This document shows positions 38,853 to 51,100 of a stretch of DNA of 64,000 nucleotides, one piece after another. A program made the translations under genes and the position numbers. The notes beneath the pieces were generated by a model. That model was not told where the DNA came from and made no database searches. It was given only the letters and a program-made list of their open reading frames with translations. Origin of the DNA: Tubulanus polymorphus. Its lineage: Eukaryota > Nemertea > Palaeonemertea > Tubulaniformes > Tubulanidae. Position 1 is the stretch's first letter. Each line of letters opens with the position of its first letter. The stretch is from assembly GCF_964204645.1 (NCBI RefSeq), contig NC_134032.1, positions 11,960,275 through 12,024,274 of the forward strand. The letters are read 5' to 3'.

Positions 38853-40281
38853 GTCCCCCCTAAATTTTGTGGAAACATTTTTAGGAAAAACTTTTCAAAG
38901 AAATGTGCATTATTTCCTCATGACAGCCATCAAATAGCCATGGAGAACACCGAAAAAATTCAAAACATTAGCGCTCGCCGCATTGGGGTACCCTTTGTGA
39001 ATACTTACGTGCCCTTCAGAACCCTGGTCCCCCACCTTCCAAAAAACCTGGCTCCGCCCTTCGAAGCGTATAGGCGCAAGTCTATATAAATTGTGACCAA
39101 GAGCGCAGCGCGTTACTTGCGCCCCCGTTCGAATCAGTCAGTCCCAAGGGTCTCGCCTTCATACCTAGACCTCCCTGATAATAAATAATGCTGAAATAAA
39201 AATTTTTGGGAGGGGGGTACGAAAGTGCAATAGCGCCATGATTTTTCTGCCTCGCGTTCCCTCACCACTCGTTCTCTCTTTTTCTCTCAGCCGAGTACTT
39301 ATCAATATCGACGTCGAGCTTTCATCAGCCGTTCAAACAAACTCGACAGAAATTTAACGACGAAATGAAAAGTTCGGTACAAAAATGATGGCCGAGTCGA
39401 GCGCGCGCGCGTAATTATATAACACTCCACAAAACCCTCGTAATCGACGTTCGACTATTTACAACCGTACTCGGCGAAAAAAGAATTTTAAATGTCAATG
39501 CCACGCGTGCGCGCGATGATGATCGTTGTTGGCATTTCGCCAGAAATTTCTCAACCGCGGGTTTTAGAAATAAACACAGCGAGATGGCCTTCTAACGGCG
39601 TTATATTTGAATGCAAAAATTTGTAATAATAAACGCAGATTATAACCTAATCCTCACGTGCGAATAAGCATCTCGGAGGTTCGCTGTATTCAGTACGGTT
39701 TACACTTTCTTTTGAATTTAATACGCAAAGCTGCTATAACTGCACACAAGTATTCAACCAGCGCTTAGGGGCTAAAACGACAGGGGCTTGTATTTGAAGT
39801 GTGGGGTGAATAGTAGCTTGGGTCATCCAGTAGGACTATCCCAGTACTATGGATTAGGCCCCGATACCAAAAATACTTCATGTATTTTTGATTATATGTT
39901 ACTGGACAATCGAGCTTTTTTTCACCTTGAGAGTCCCTTAGTCAGTAGGCCTGTCTGTGGTTTAGTTTCACGATCGGATATTTTTGCAGATATAAGCCCA
40001 TCTGATTATAAAAGCTTACCACCAACGATTAGGTAACTAACTGGAACCCCTGTGCTTTAGACTTTTTCAGTTCTCCATTAAGAAATGACTGTCTATAGAC
40101 TCAAATCCACAGTAAAAAAAGCGAAAATCTATTCTGAATATCAACAAGTTAATGTTCATTAAAAGCTCCAAATTTCCACGTTTTTGACTTAATACAGTTT
40201 TGAGAAACTTAAGACATTGCTAAGTTATTGACTCGATGAAAACAAACTACAGTCCAGTCATTGACAAGATTAGAGGTGGGC

Positions 40282-40829
40282 CTAATGTCTATTTATTAAT
40301 TGATGAGACCTGTTTTTCTTGGATATTTTGCTTACTTTTTGGGGTACATACCTCATTTATGTCTTAACAGAATGCCAAAAATCGCGGACAGCAACTGAAT
40401 ATCCGATATATTTCCAGTTCTGTACCAATTAGATGGATTGGCAAAAAGACTCCTTAAGTCCAGTTGAATGAGAGAGAAAATCCTCCATTTTGTGAAATTT
40501 CTTGAATTTTTACATTGTCATTATGCCTACGAAATGAAGTTATATTTCTTGTGGGGTCTCAACAACTAAATCAGGGTGGCGTAGGCATGGTAACAATGTT
40601 CAAATCCAAGAAATTTGACAAAATGGAGGATTCTCTCTCTCATTCAACTGGACTTAAGGAGTCTTTTTGCCAATCCATCTAATTGATACAGAACTGGAAA
40701 TATATCGGATATTCAGTTGTTGTCCGCGATTTTTGGCATTCTGTTAAGACATAAATGAGGTATGTACCCCAAAAAGTAAGCAAAATATCCAAGAAAAACA
40801 GGTCTCATCAATTAATAAATAGACATTAG
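40282..40829. mobile_element. Foldback element with 249-bp arms
   Basis: Arms 40282-40530 and 40581-40829 are near-perfect reverse complements (ends CTAATGTCTATTTATTAATT / complement) around a 50-bp spacer. No ORF of note. Equal arm length and high identity mean a recent insertion or strong constraint on the hairpin. Confidence 0.85.
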
Positions 40830-40843
40830 CTGTTAGAAGCACA

Positions 40844-40980
40844 GGGCCCAGTTTCACGAAAAAGTTTAGCCTAAGCCTAAGTCGGTTAAGTTTGAAATGT
40901 TGTCTTCATTGAAGAAATGAAGTTACCAATAGCGATTAGACCAAAAATTAGAGCTGAACTTTTTTGTGAAACTGGACCCA
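40844..40980. repeat. Palindromic CCCAGTTTCAC element
   Basis: Second family: ends GGGCCCAGTTTCACGAAAAA / TTTTTTGTGAAACTGGACCC. Directly follows the 40.28-40.83 kb foldback. Other copies at 59105-59227, 60494-60597, 62185-62319. Confidence 0.75.
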
Positions 40981-41286
40981 GTTCCACACAGTCACAATGA
41001 GACAACGGACTACATACAGCGAACATGATTAGTGGGGCCGAGGGGAACCTTAAAAATCTTATTCTTATTCAAACATTTTCACTGAGCACAGACAAATATA
41101 TGAATAATCGTAGACATCTATATAATCTTTCTGATGACTAACACAAAAATAGTATGGATAAATTTAGACGAGTCATTCAATAAAATTGAATTTATATTTG
41201 GTAAAAATAAGCCGATTTTCTCTAATTCCAGTAAATTCTAGAAAGTTTTGGAGCGATTGCAGAACTCCGTGTCGATCTAAACTTAC

Positions 41287-41346
41287 CTCCGGTTCAACTA
41301 AATCCATTTTGGGCTTTTGCAACGGCGCATAAAACCGCCTTAACTC
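41287..41346 (-). CDS. Isolated 20-codon exon, gene unknown
   Basis: Strong acceptor (TTTGTTTTCAG) and donor (GAG|GTAAGT) enclose 60 bp in phase 0 reading ELRRFYAPLQ then KPKMDLVEPE. Short, but both sites are near consensus and the peptide is plausible. It may belong to a minus-strand gene that also owns the 28.78-kb exon, with very long introns. No homologue recognised. Confidence 0.45.
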
Positions 41347-41399
41347 CTGAAAACAAACCAAACCCACTCGGGTTCAGCTGTCAAAATCAGACATTCATA

Positions 41400-44300
41400 A
41401 TAATGACGTATTAGTTACAATAGACGTAGATAGATGGCGACTGCAGAAGGTTGAAAGCTTGTTTCGGGTCGATTTTGACAGATCCAAAATGGCGGATTTT
41501 TTAATCGTATTTAGGCCTGCTGTGTCTGGACTTCTATAAAATAGTCATACTGGTAATATAAGTCGTATTGGTTTTGCCGACAGACCAGCTGGTGGGATTT
41601 GAAAAAAAGGCAGTAAATTGCAAGAATAAAACAGAGGCTCGTATCAGGAGTAGGTAGTGTTAAAATGTGTTAAAGTGTAAATAATCTGTTAATCCAGTGT
41701 GTATTATGTATATAAAATAACAGACACTGGATAAACAGATTGTTTTTACACCAAAAACTATGTGATATGAGCCCATGTGGAATAAAATACCGTTGAGATC
41801 CACACGGTGGAAACTGACCAGGAGTTGCTTTATAGAAATCTAAAACTTAACTAACTAAACGAATGACAAATATTTATTCTCATACAACAATTATACAGAA
41901 TGCCAGGTATGCTCAGGGAATTAGAATGCAAAAAATTCCAAAACACGTGGACTTTCAAAACCAACTAGTCCAACGAGAGTTTATACGCCCATGGTCCAAC
42001 CATAGACTATAAAACAAACAAGGCTATGGCCTAACACCATGGACTCTAATAGTCCGTGGCCCCCGCACTAAAACCAGAGATAAACCTGGCCATTACTCTG
42101 GAAAGCGTAGGATTAAGTAATCGATCTGATTTACATTTTATACATTATCTTATTTTCACATATCAAATTATCTACATAGCTTATTTTCTCAAATTTTGAT
42201 AGTACAATTTCATACATGACAAACTTTAGTTACATGTAAGGTATTTCAAAGTTTTTACATGTGATACATTTCCACTACAGTTGATTTATACATTTGCATC
42301 AATAGGAAAATAACAAAAATACACAGAGAATTGTAAACTTTGATCCATAAAACACTGAAAATTGGACTAGTCTGAAAGTCTGAGATTATGAATTTGACAA
42401 TTCATGAGGTCAATATAACTGCCACTTGTTAATCATTCATAAAATATGAATTGATCATATCAACTGTTCAAATGACATTGTAAGAGATTTAGGACATATC
42501 TTGTCAATTATCAAGAAAATGCTCAACTATATTAGGACCTTCATAAATCAGTGTTTTATGAACAATTGACATGAACATGTTGTTTCATCCCCACAACAAC
42601 AATAAGGCCCATACCTAAACGACAGGTATTTATTTATGTACGTATGTCATTTACAAACACATGACCTGTATTTCAAAAGTTTCCAACATAAAAACATTAA
42701 AACCGCAGATAAAACCACAAATCCAAACTGGAAAGTTTAAGATTAACGATCGAAACAGTCTTTGATTAGATTTTCATTAACATTATTTGACAAGATAACT
42801 AGAGCTTTGCCACCTTTTCCTTAGTCTTTAAGAGGTTTTCAGACATTTATCAAATTGGTTATTTTCTCAAATTTCACATTTTATGCAAAATACTTAGGAA
42901 GTATTTTCTTTTATGCATTTAACAAGACAAATCGAGTATATAACATTTAACAAGACAAATCGAGTATATAGTATTTAACAAGACAAATCGAGTATATAGA
43001 TATTGTTCAACTGTCAATTTGAATACAGCAAGGGCAATTACTCATAATAAATTGCTTAGATATCTATAATTAAGTAAGCTTCAATTACTTTTCGAGGTGC
43101 TTCTTGTGCAGATGTTGCTGGACCCGACTTTGTTAAACCATGATTTTAGAGTCCATGGTTCATATAGCTAGCACAATTAACTGATTAACACTGTTCATAC
43201 ATCCTCATTTATCAAGAGACTGTTCCAAATCAAATCATGAACCATTGGAAGCACCAGTGGAAATATTGCTATAAAACTACTAAACTGAAAATTTCAACAT
43301 GAATGACGAACATGTTTGTCGTTTTATTCTTACACAACACTTATACCCTATATACCCTGCTATTATTAAAAAGTTATTTAAAAACAGTTAAAAATAAAAA
43401 CATACATTACAGCTACAAATTCACTCACTCTGGAAAGCATTATGTTACCTAATTCATCTTAATTATTACAAGCAAACTAAAAACACTGCCAAATTTTCTT
43501 GTCTTTCAAACATTATCAACTATCTTATTTCCACATATGTTACATTTGAAAGAAAGCAGGATCTGATCTAAGCACGAGTCCAATTGCCCGATAAAAGTTA
43601 ATTTTCATCAGGGCAAGTAGATTATCATTATCACTTGTCCACCGGGCTGTTTAATCCTATGTCTCAAAGCTTTTATCCCACTCGATGCAAGGGATGATTG
43701 TGTCACGATCGGACTGTTCATGTAGGGCAAGTTGATTTTTGAGGGGCAAGCAATATCACAGATATGCTTGCCCCGTGTTCAAGTGGCTTCTATTTCTTAG
43801 ATCAAACCCTGCAAAGTATTATGAAGGTTTTCCTCCTGATTATTTAAGATAATTCCAGCATCATCATTCGTGTCCATATATTTCAGTGTTTAAGCCGATA
43901 TTCAAAATGAAGCTAGGACAATTGACCAATTAGCACTGTATCCTCAAGTTATCAAGAAACTGCTCCTCTATTTTCGACAGGGCCTTAATCAAATCAGTAA
44001 TCATGAACCACTGAAAAGCACCGCAGTGGAATTGTTTCTATAAAACTACTAAAACACTGAATAGTTTCTACATGAATGATGAAAATGTACACATCGTTTT
44101 ATTCTCACAACAATAATATCTTAATCGAGGAATCATCATGCAAGTTCCTAATTTACAAACGCATGAACTGTATTTCAATAACTGTCTCCAGCATTAAAAC
44201 TATAGATGAAACATACAGATTCACTGTGTAATTCTTATCAATTAATCAGTCTTCATTTCATTTTCATTAACATTACTTTCACTAGAAAACTAGAATTTTG

Positions 44301-44880
44301 TCAACCTTGCCCTAACTTAAGTATTCTGACGTTTTTTCTTCCAGCTTCGAAAAGATCAACATAATTGTACAATCGATAACTAATCAATAAACCAATAACT
44401 TAATAGCTTAGTAGTTAATAGTTTATAGCTGTTTTACATTCCTTTTAAAAATGAATTTGAATTAATGGAGCTTAGCTTTTATTAAGAAGGACTTTTCTGT
44501 CACATTGCAAAACACATCTTTTTACAAACTCAATGTAAAATAGTTTCCTCTATATTGAAATATTCAAACGTAGAGTTCCTTTCTCAGGCCGAAGGAACCT
44601 AAATATCTAACTATTTTCAATATTCGACTCAACAACTATTTCATACTCCATTCCATGCAATCAGGTAAATTTTTTAAACTATGTTACCTATCAGACTGGT
44701 CTGAAAAAGGGTGATATTAGTAAAAAAAATCAATACTTTACTACAGAGGTCTTTGCCGCTGCTAGATCTCAGTGCTAGATCTCAGAGATAAACCATTGTC
44801 TTTGCTGCTTCGGTGTTTATCCTGAATCAGATTTTATAAGATAATCCATTGTCTATGCTACGCGAATCAGTTTTTATAAG
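41400..44880. other. AT-rich region with ~750-bp degenerate repeats
   Basis: No exon seen. Blocks sharing TAAAACTACTAAAA, an ACATGAATGACGA-like stretch and TTTTATTCTCACAACA recur near 42.5, 43.27 and 44.04 kb, suggesting three old tandem copies. Confidence 0.5.
42930..43005. repeat. Three tandem copies of a ~28-bp unit
   Basis: ACAAGACAAATCGAGTATAT three times in a row with ATTTA spacers, in an AT-rich gene-free stretch. Confidence 0.75.
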
Positions 44881-44888
44881 ATACACTA

Positions 44889-45085
44889 TCATCTCTGCTG
44901 CTCCTGATAAAATGTTTTATAGAAATCAACCACCGATTGTAGAAGAATCCATCGTTGAGTGATTAATCCGTCGCTGGCTCCTAAACTCCTCATCTGGGCT
45001 ACTGCAGTTTTCATCTGCAAATGGGTCAATGGGTATTTGTCTGCTTGTGTCTTCTTCAGGCCATTATTTCTGGGATGTAGTTTGA
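44889..45085 (-). CDS. Terminal exon of an unidentified minus-strand gene
   Basis: Acceptor TTGTTTCAG at 45094-45086, then 65 codons to TGA at 44889. The protein reads THLQMKTAVAQMRSLGASDG then LITQRWILLQSVVDFYKTFY; amphipathic helices, no family recognised. A decayed second copy lies at about 49540-49700 with frameshifts, so this is the better-preserved copy. It lies downstream of the coiled-coil exon array on the same strand and probably ends that gene. Confidence 0.5.
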
Positions 45086-45435
45086 CTGAAACAAAGTGAA
45101 GAAAGCAAAACATTTTAGACAGATTTATCATAACTTACATGTCATTTCAAATTACAAGCCACCGTGTTTTTCACTTAGTTAATATGGTTATTTCCAAAAT
45201 AAGAATTAGGTTCATTGACGTCAATTGCCGATTTAAACCCCAAAAAATAATTGCAGTAGTAGGACTAGTTCATCAATGTTTAAGCTTGGAGTACTCATTT
45301 GAAAAATTTATTACTCCAAGGTGTAAGACTAGTAAAGATAAAAGTTCTAAGATCAGCCATGTGGACAGGTAAATAGATTTCGATAATAATCACTTATCAA
45401 ATGATATTCATATGAGGCCTGAAATTTCTATATAC

Positions 45436-45533
45436 CGGTAATTTCCATCTAATGAGTTTGATTCTTCTGTGGGTTGTTCAAATCTGTAGATTTCAGATGA
45501 GTAGTTGATTTTAAGCTGGTCTCTTTCTTTTAG
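45436..45533 (-). CDS. Coiled-coil exon, best-preserved unit of the array
   Basis: Acceptor TTGCAG, then an uninterrupted frame LKERDQLKINYSSEIYRFEQ followed by PTEESNSLDGNYR; heptad-like spacing of Leu, Ile and Phe. The units at 50.0-53.2 kb encode the same pattern (QLEINYSSKIDRLEQ) but with stops or shifts. The donor used here (CCG|GTATAT) is weak and its phase does not fit the terminal exon, so the right border is uncertain. Confidence 0.45.
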
Positions 45534-45737
45534 CTGCAATGAGTAAATAAATATATCCTGTAATCACGACATTTAGAAATCATCGTAATAACTCCATGTA
45601 TATCAAGTTACCTTTTATGATTGCTGGTTTCATCATCGACGAGGATCTCCTAAGTCGGTTGGTTTCTGTGCACTGTTCTCTAATCGGCAGATTTTTGATT
45701 AGTTGTTGACCTCAAGCTCTCATTTGACTTTTCGAGT

Positions 45738-45860
45738 TAGTGTCCCTTACAAACCTACCACACCTGCCGGGAGCGAAACGGCGGTTTTTTTTTTTTAAAT
45801 CGGAAATCGAAGTACAGATATAGTTGCGTGATTGGCGGTCGTTTTTACAGATCTTTTTTT
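45738..45860 (+). repeat. Interspersed repeat (GTGTCCCTTACAAACC family), copy 1
   Basis: Begins AGTGTCCCTTACAAACC, then CACACCTGCCGGGAGCGAAA and a GAAGTACAGATATAGTTG core. Further copies at 54095-54475 (tail repeated four times) and 59895-60010, inside EFHC1 intron 3. Confidence 0.7.
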
Positions 45861-46059
45861 TTAAGTCCAAGAACATAATTGGTAATTTGGTTCCAGTTCA
45901 TTCAAACAATCTTTTATTCTGCCTAATTCTGATTTTGGAAAACTATATTACAAGGTTGAAGATAATTTTACAATATTTGGTCTTTTTTTATGTAACTAGT
46001 CCGAAAGTTTACAATGTTTAATAAATTTGTTTAACTTCAATTTTTTTGGTCGTTTTCAC

Positions 46060-46680
46060 CGTTTAAATAGTCGAAGCACATATTAAGTGACTGATTGGGG
46101 TTAACTTTTTTTCTGCCTAATTTAATACATCGAGATTTTGGAAATAACTATATTTTACAATATTTGGTCTTGTTTTCATGTAACTAGTCCGAAAGTTTAC
46201 AAGGTTGAATAATTTTATCTATTTTTTTTCTGCCTAATTTAATACATCGAGATTTTGGAAATAACTATATTTTACAATATTTGGTCTTTTTTTCATGTAA
46301 CTAGTCCGAAAGTTTACAAGGTTGAATAATTTTATCTATTTTTTTCTGCCTAATTTAATACATCGAGATTTTGGAAATAACTATATTTTACAATATTTGG
46401 TCTTTTTTTCATGTAACTAGTCCGAAAGTTTACAAGGTTGAATAATTTTATCTATTTTTTTCTGCCTAATTTAATACATCGAGATTTTGGAAATAACTAT
46501 ATTTTACAATATTTGGTCTTTTTTTCATGTAACTAGTCCGAAAGTTTACAAGGTTGAATAATTTTATCTATCTTTTTCTGCCTAATTTAATACATCGAGA
46601 TTTTGGAAGTAACTATATTTTACAATATTTGGTCTTTTTTTCATGTAACTAGTCCGAAAGTTTTCAAGGTGGGAGAATTT
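46060..46680. repeat. 116-bp tandem repeat, about five copies
   Basis: TTCTGCCTAATTTAATACAT recurs at about 46111, 46228, 46344, 46460 and 46576, giving a 116-bp period with very few differences. A single related copy with CAATATTTGGTCTTTTTTTC is at 54320-54390 and an older one at 45860-46020. Confidence 0.85.
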
Positions 46681-46699
46681 TGTCTAACTTTAATTTTTT

Positions 46700-49225
46700 T
46701 GTCATTTTCACCGTTTAAATTTGTCTAATTTTTTAAAGTTTATTGTTTTTTTTCCTCGAGTATGTCTGAAATCGAAGTACATAATTGGGAAATTCGATTC
46801 CGGTTCATTCAAACTATCTTCCAATCAGTCTGAAACGGCAAGCTGAAGAAAAGAGCAGAACCTTTTGAGCAGAAAATCCTTTCGAATATCACTGATCATA
46901 ATTATCATGTCAATTCATATATAAGATCAGCAATGTGGATCGATACGTAGATTTTAATAATAGTCTTAAATGATATTTATGAAATTCAACTCATATAGTA
47001 ATTCATCTATATTCTAAATATCTAAGCAATGGTTGATTATTATAATTTAACAACAATTCAACTAAAGCATCTATAGTCATCTCTAGGAATACCAGAGTTA
47101 CAACAAATTTAGTAATGCATAATCAATCTTATCAAATCGTTTTTGAACTGTTTTCTCTTTTATCTTCTTGAAATTCTTGATGTGTCTTTTATTGAAACCC
47201 AGGCCCATCATACAGTGCAAACGTGCTAGTAATATTGGCCTATATATATTTCGATTGTCAGCTAAACCATGTTCGTATTATCAAATTTCCTTCATCGTCA
47301 GTTAAGAGATGTTTTCTACCCACAGATGGCAACATCTGTACCCAGTGAATGGTATTCTAATCCATTTCATTAATTCTAAATATTGCTCCTAATATATACA
47401 ATGATTTTGTAATTATGATAATATAACTAACTGAAGAGTGAGTGCGCTGCCAGCATTGAGCACACTGATCCTATAAGTAACATGGTTCTACAGATTTAAG
47501 AAACCTTGAATCATTCCCACAACTCGACAAATCCAGAATTCTGCAAAGCCTCAAAGATTAAATAAATAACACGCACAAGAGACAGAGTTAAAACATACCC
47601 AGTATTCTTTATATATCAATCAATATTAAATGATAGTTGTCTTTTCAACCCCTATGGTTTAGATTTGAGCACTTTTAACTTATATGAAGACGCTGAATTA
47701 GATACCTAATCAATTAGTTAAATGATAATGTCCTAGCTATAACTGAAATTGTCTCGGACAATATTTTATATGGGGCTTGAAATTTCTACACGAGAAGAAT
47801 TTCAGATCTGGTACAAATTTGAATTAATCACTATTTGAACTGCTAATTTTGCATCAGAGCTTTTGATACCTAGCTTAACTAACCCAGAATCCCCCAAAAC
47901 CTAACTGATTCAACAGATCCTACACACACATGTGGCCCAGTTAGACGCAGATGACATTGCGCGATACAGTCGTCTCATCCACTGTGCAATTTTGAATAAG
48001 TTTCACTTATATTCATTACATTGAATTAATTTTAATTAAATTCTAGGTATCTAAGCGAACCATTAATTAGTAATCATACTAGCTATATTTTAATTGTCAG
48101 TTGAACAATATTTATATGGAGCCTGAAAATCTACATGAGTAGAATTTCAGATGTGGTGAATTTGTCACTATTTGAGTTCATCGGAAATTAAAGATAAAAA
48201 AGCATATTTTTAGTGGTAAATTAGAAATTCCCTTAGCCGAATGGCTATATAATCTTTATTTCCCATATATAGTACACTGTGTATAAGGACCAAAAGACCT
48301 TGTTATGACCGGACCTCCCTGGTGCGGTGCGAGTCATGATGCTAGAAAATAGTTTGAAGGAGAGGGGTTAGTAAAAGAGAGCTATTAGCAAGAGGAGTAA
48401 GACCTAAATTTAGGATATCCTGTCAGAATAAGGCTTTCAATCTGACATACACAGTGAAATTGAAATATTCCCCCTTCCAAATCCAGGAATGTATTTGTGC
48501 ACAGATTCGATCGGAAGTAAATCTGCGTTAAATTATTTTGGCAATACGGTATGTATCAAAACTAATACAGCTGTATGAAGACACCATAGGTTCACTTACA
48601 GATAAATAAATGTGCTCAGATACATATGTATCAACTACATTTTAAATGTCCATGGAATTAGAAATAATTTCACATAACAATTGAATTAACCTTAATCTAT
48701 CTAAGTAATACATTAATGAGTAATTCATCTTAGATTCTAATTTTCAGTTAAACTATATCTAATATGCGTCACTTGACACACAGTATGGCTTTTAGATATT
48801 AATTGAATCAGTTAGGTTTGAGTGAATTTTACCAATAATGAAAAGCATGGCTAGTCGACGTAAGCGCGGCAGTTGGCGATACAGAACTGATCAGTCAATG
48901 AGACTGATTCACTTATAGATGTGCTCAAATATATTATATATTTCAGCTATATTTCAATAAATATTTATAATATAAAAAGTTTTTGATCTAACATCAAATA
49001 TTGAATTCATCTTATATTGTGAATATCTAAGCCATTTTTCCTGGCTGTGTGCTAATTGTCAGTCAAACAACAATTATCATGCGTCGCCCAAAACAAGACG
49101 CAGTGTTTCAGGAATGAATTAAATCAATTAAAGCTTCGGTTTATTCTGGATTTATCAAAGTGTTGAGACCAAATCACTGTTTCATAAAGACCCGTAGTCC
49201 ATAGTTATAGTCTTATCTTTATTAT
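46700..49225. other. AT-rich region with degenerate ~600-bp repeats
   Basis: No exon seen. A motif of TATCTAAG, ATTAATGAGTAATTCAT-like sequence and TAATTTTCAGTTAAAC-like sequence recurs near 47.0, 48.05, 48.7 and 49.03 kb. It lies between the two copies of the terminal exon and probably belongs to the same tandemly duplicated locus. Confidence 0.45.
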
Positions 49226-49539
49226 TCAACTCAACAACTATTTTCATACTAGATTCCACGCAATCAGGTAGATTTTGTGCACTATTATACCCATCAGACC
49301 TGTTTGAAAAAGGGAGAAAAACTCGATACTTTACTACAGAAGTCTGCTATTGTCTTTGCCGCTCCTGGATATCAGTGTTTATCAGATGCACTATTGTTTA
49401 TGCTGCTCCTTAAATCATAAGATACACTATTGTCTATGCTACTTCTAAAAAAATGTTTATCCTGAATCAGTGTTTATAAGATAATCCATTAGCATTGTTG
49501 TGCGAATTAGTGTTTATAAGATACACTATTGCTGCTCCT

Positions 49540-49700
49540 AATAAAATGTTTTATAGAAATCAATCCCCGATTGTAGAAGAATCCATCATGAGTGATTAAT
49601 CCGTCGCTGGCTCCTCAACTTATCACCTGGGCTTCTGCAGTTTTTCATCTACTAGTGAGTGTCTTCTTCAAACCATTATTTCCGAGATGTAGTTTGGCTG
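49540..49700 (-). pseudogene. Decayed copy of the 44.9-kb terminal exon
   Basis: Part of a direct duplication: about 49230-49990 matches 44620-45450, including non-coding flanks. It still has a TGTTTCAG acceptor and a GASDGLIT-like core, but an 18-base segment and single bases are missing, so the frame breaks. Confidence 0.55.
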
Positions 49701-51100
49701 AAACAAAGTGAAGAAAGTAAAACATTTCAGACTGATTCATCATAATTTACACGTCATTTCAAATTACAAGCCAACCAGTTTTTCACTAAGTAAAATTCAT
49801 TGGTGTCAATTGCCGATTTAAACCCCAATAATCAATTGCAGAAGTAGGACTAGTTCATCACTGTTTACGACTGGTAAAGATAAAAGATCAGCCATGTGGA
49901 CTGGTAAATAGATTTTGATGATAGACACTCCAAAAATGGTAGTCATATAAGGCCTGAAATTTCTATATACCGGTAATTTCATGTATATCAACTTACCTTT
50001 AAAGATTGCTGGGTTCAGTTCTGGCCTCTTCTGTGCCCTGTTCCAGTCGGTCGATTTTGGACGAGTAGTTGATCTCAAGCTGGGCTTTTTCTTATAGTTG
50101 AAACTTAGCTGCAATCATTAAAAGAAGATATCCTGTAATCACAAAATATTTCATATAGAACTAATGGAAATAATTCCATGAATATCAAGTTACCTTTTAT
50201 TATTGCTATGTTCGTTATTGGTGTGGATCAATTATCTAATTTGGTTGGCGATTTTTGACGAGAAGTTGATCTCAAGCTGGGTTTTTTCAAAACTTTAAAT
50301 TTAGCTGCAACGATTAAAAGAAGATATCTTGCAATGACTAAATATTTCATATAGAATTTATCAATAATTCGTTAAAAAATCAACTTACATTTCAAGTTTG
50401 CTGGGTTCAGTATCATTTAGAATGTTCTCAGTTGGTTGATGCGATCCAAGCTTCGATAATTCTATGGGCTGAGCTAATCTGTAGATATTTGATGAGTATT
50501 TATTGATCTAAAGCTGGGCAGTTTCATGTAGATAGGATCTAGCTGAAATGCACAAAAAAAAGATATTCTGTAATCACAAAATATTTCATATAGAACTAAT
50601 AAAAATAATTCCATGAATATCAAGTTACTTTTTATGATTGCTTTGTTCGTTATCGGCGCGGATCAATCATCTAAGTTGATTGGTTGGTGAGTTTGATTTT
50701 AGTTGGCATCAACTTTGCGCTGTTACAATAGGTAAATTTTGGACAAGTAGTTGATCTCAAGCTGGGCTTTTTCTTATAGTTGAAACTTAGCTGCAATCAT
50801 TAAAAGAAGATATCCTGTTATCACAAAACATTTCATTTAAAATTAATCGCAATAATTACATGTATAGCAAGTTACCTTTTATGATTGTTTGGTTCGTTAT
50901 CGGTATGATAATTCGTTATCGGCGCGGATTTCTAGTTTGCGTCATCTGTGCGTTGTTCCGGTTTTGGTTGATTTTAGACAAGTAGTTGATCTCAAGCTGG
51001 GTTTTTCATATAGTTTAAATTTAGCTGCAATGATTAAAAGAAGATATCCTGTCATGACAATATTTCATATAGAATTTATCATAATAATTTCCATAAAATA

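Noticed and set aside
42900-43010. Possible CRISPR-like array
   Set aside because: Three adjacent copies with tiny identical spacers in animal DNA; a plain tandem repeat.
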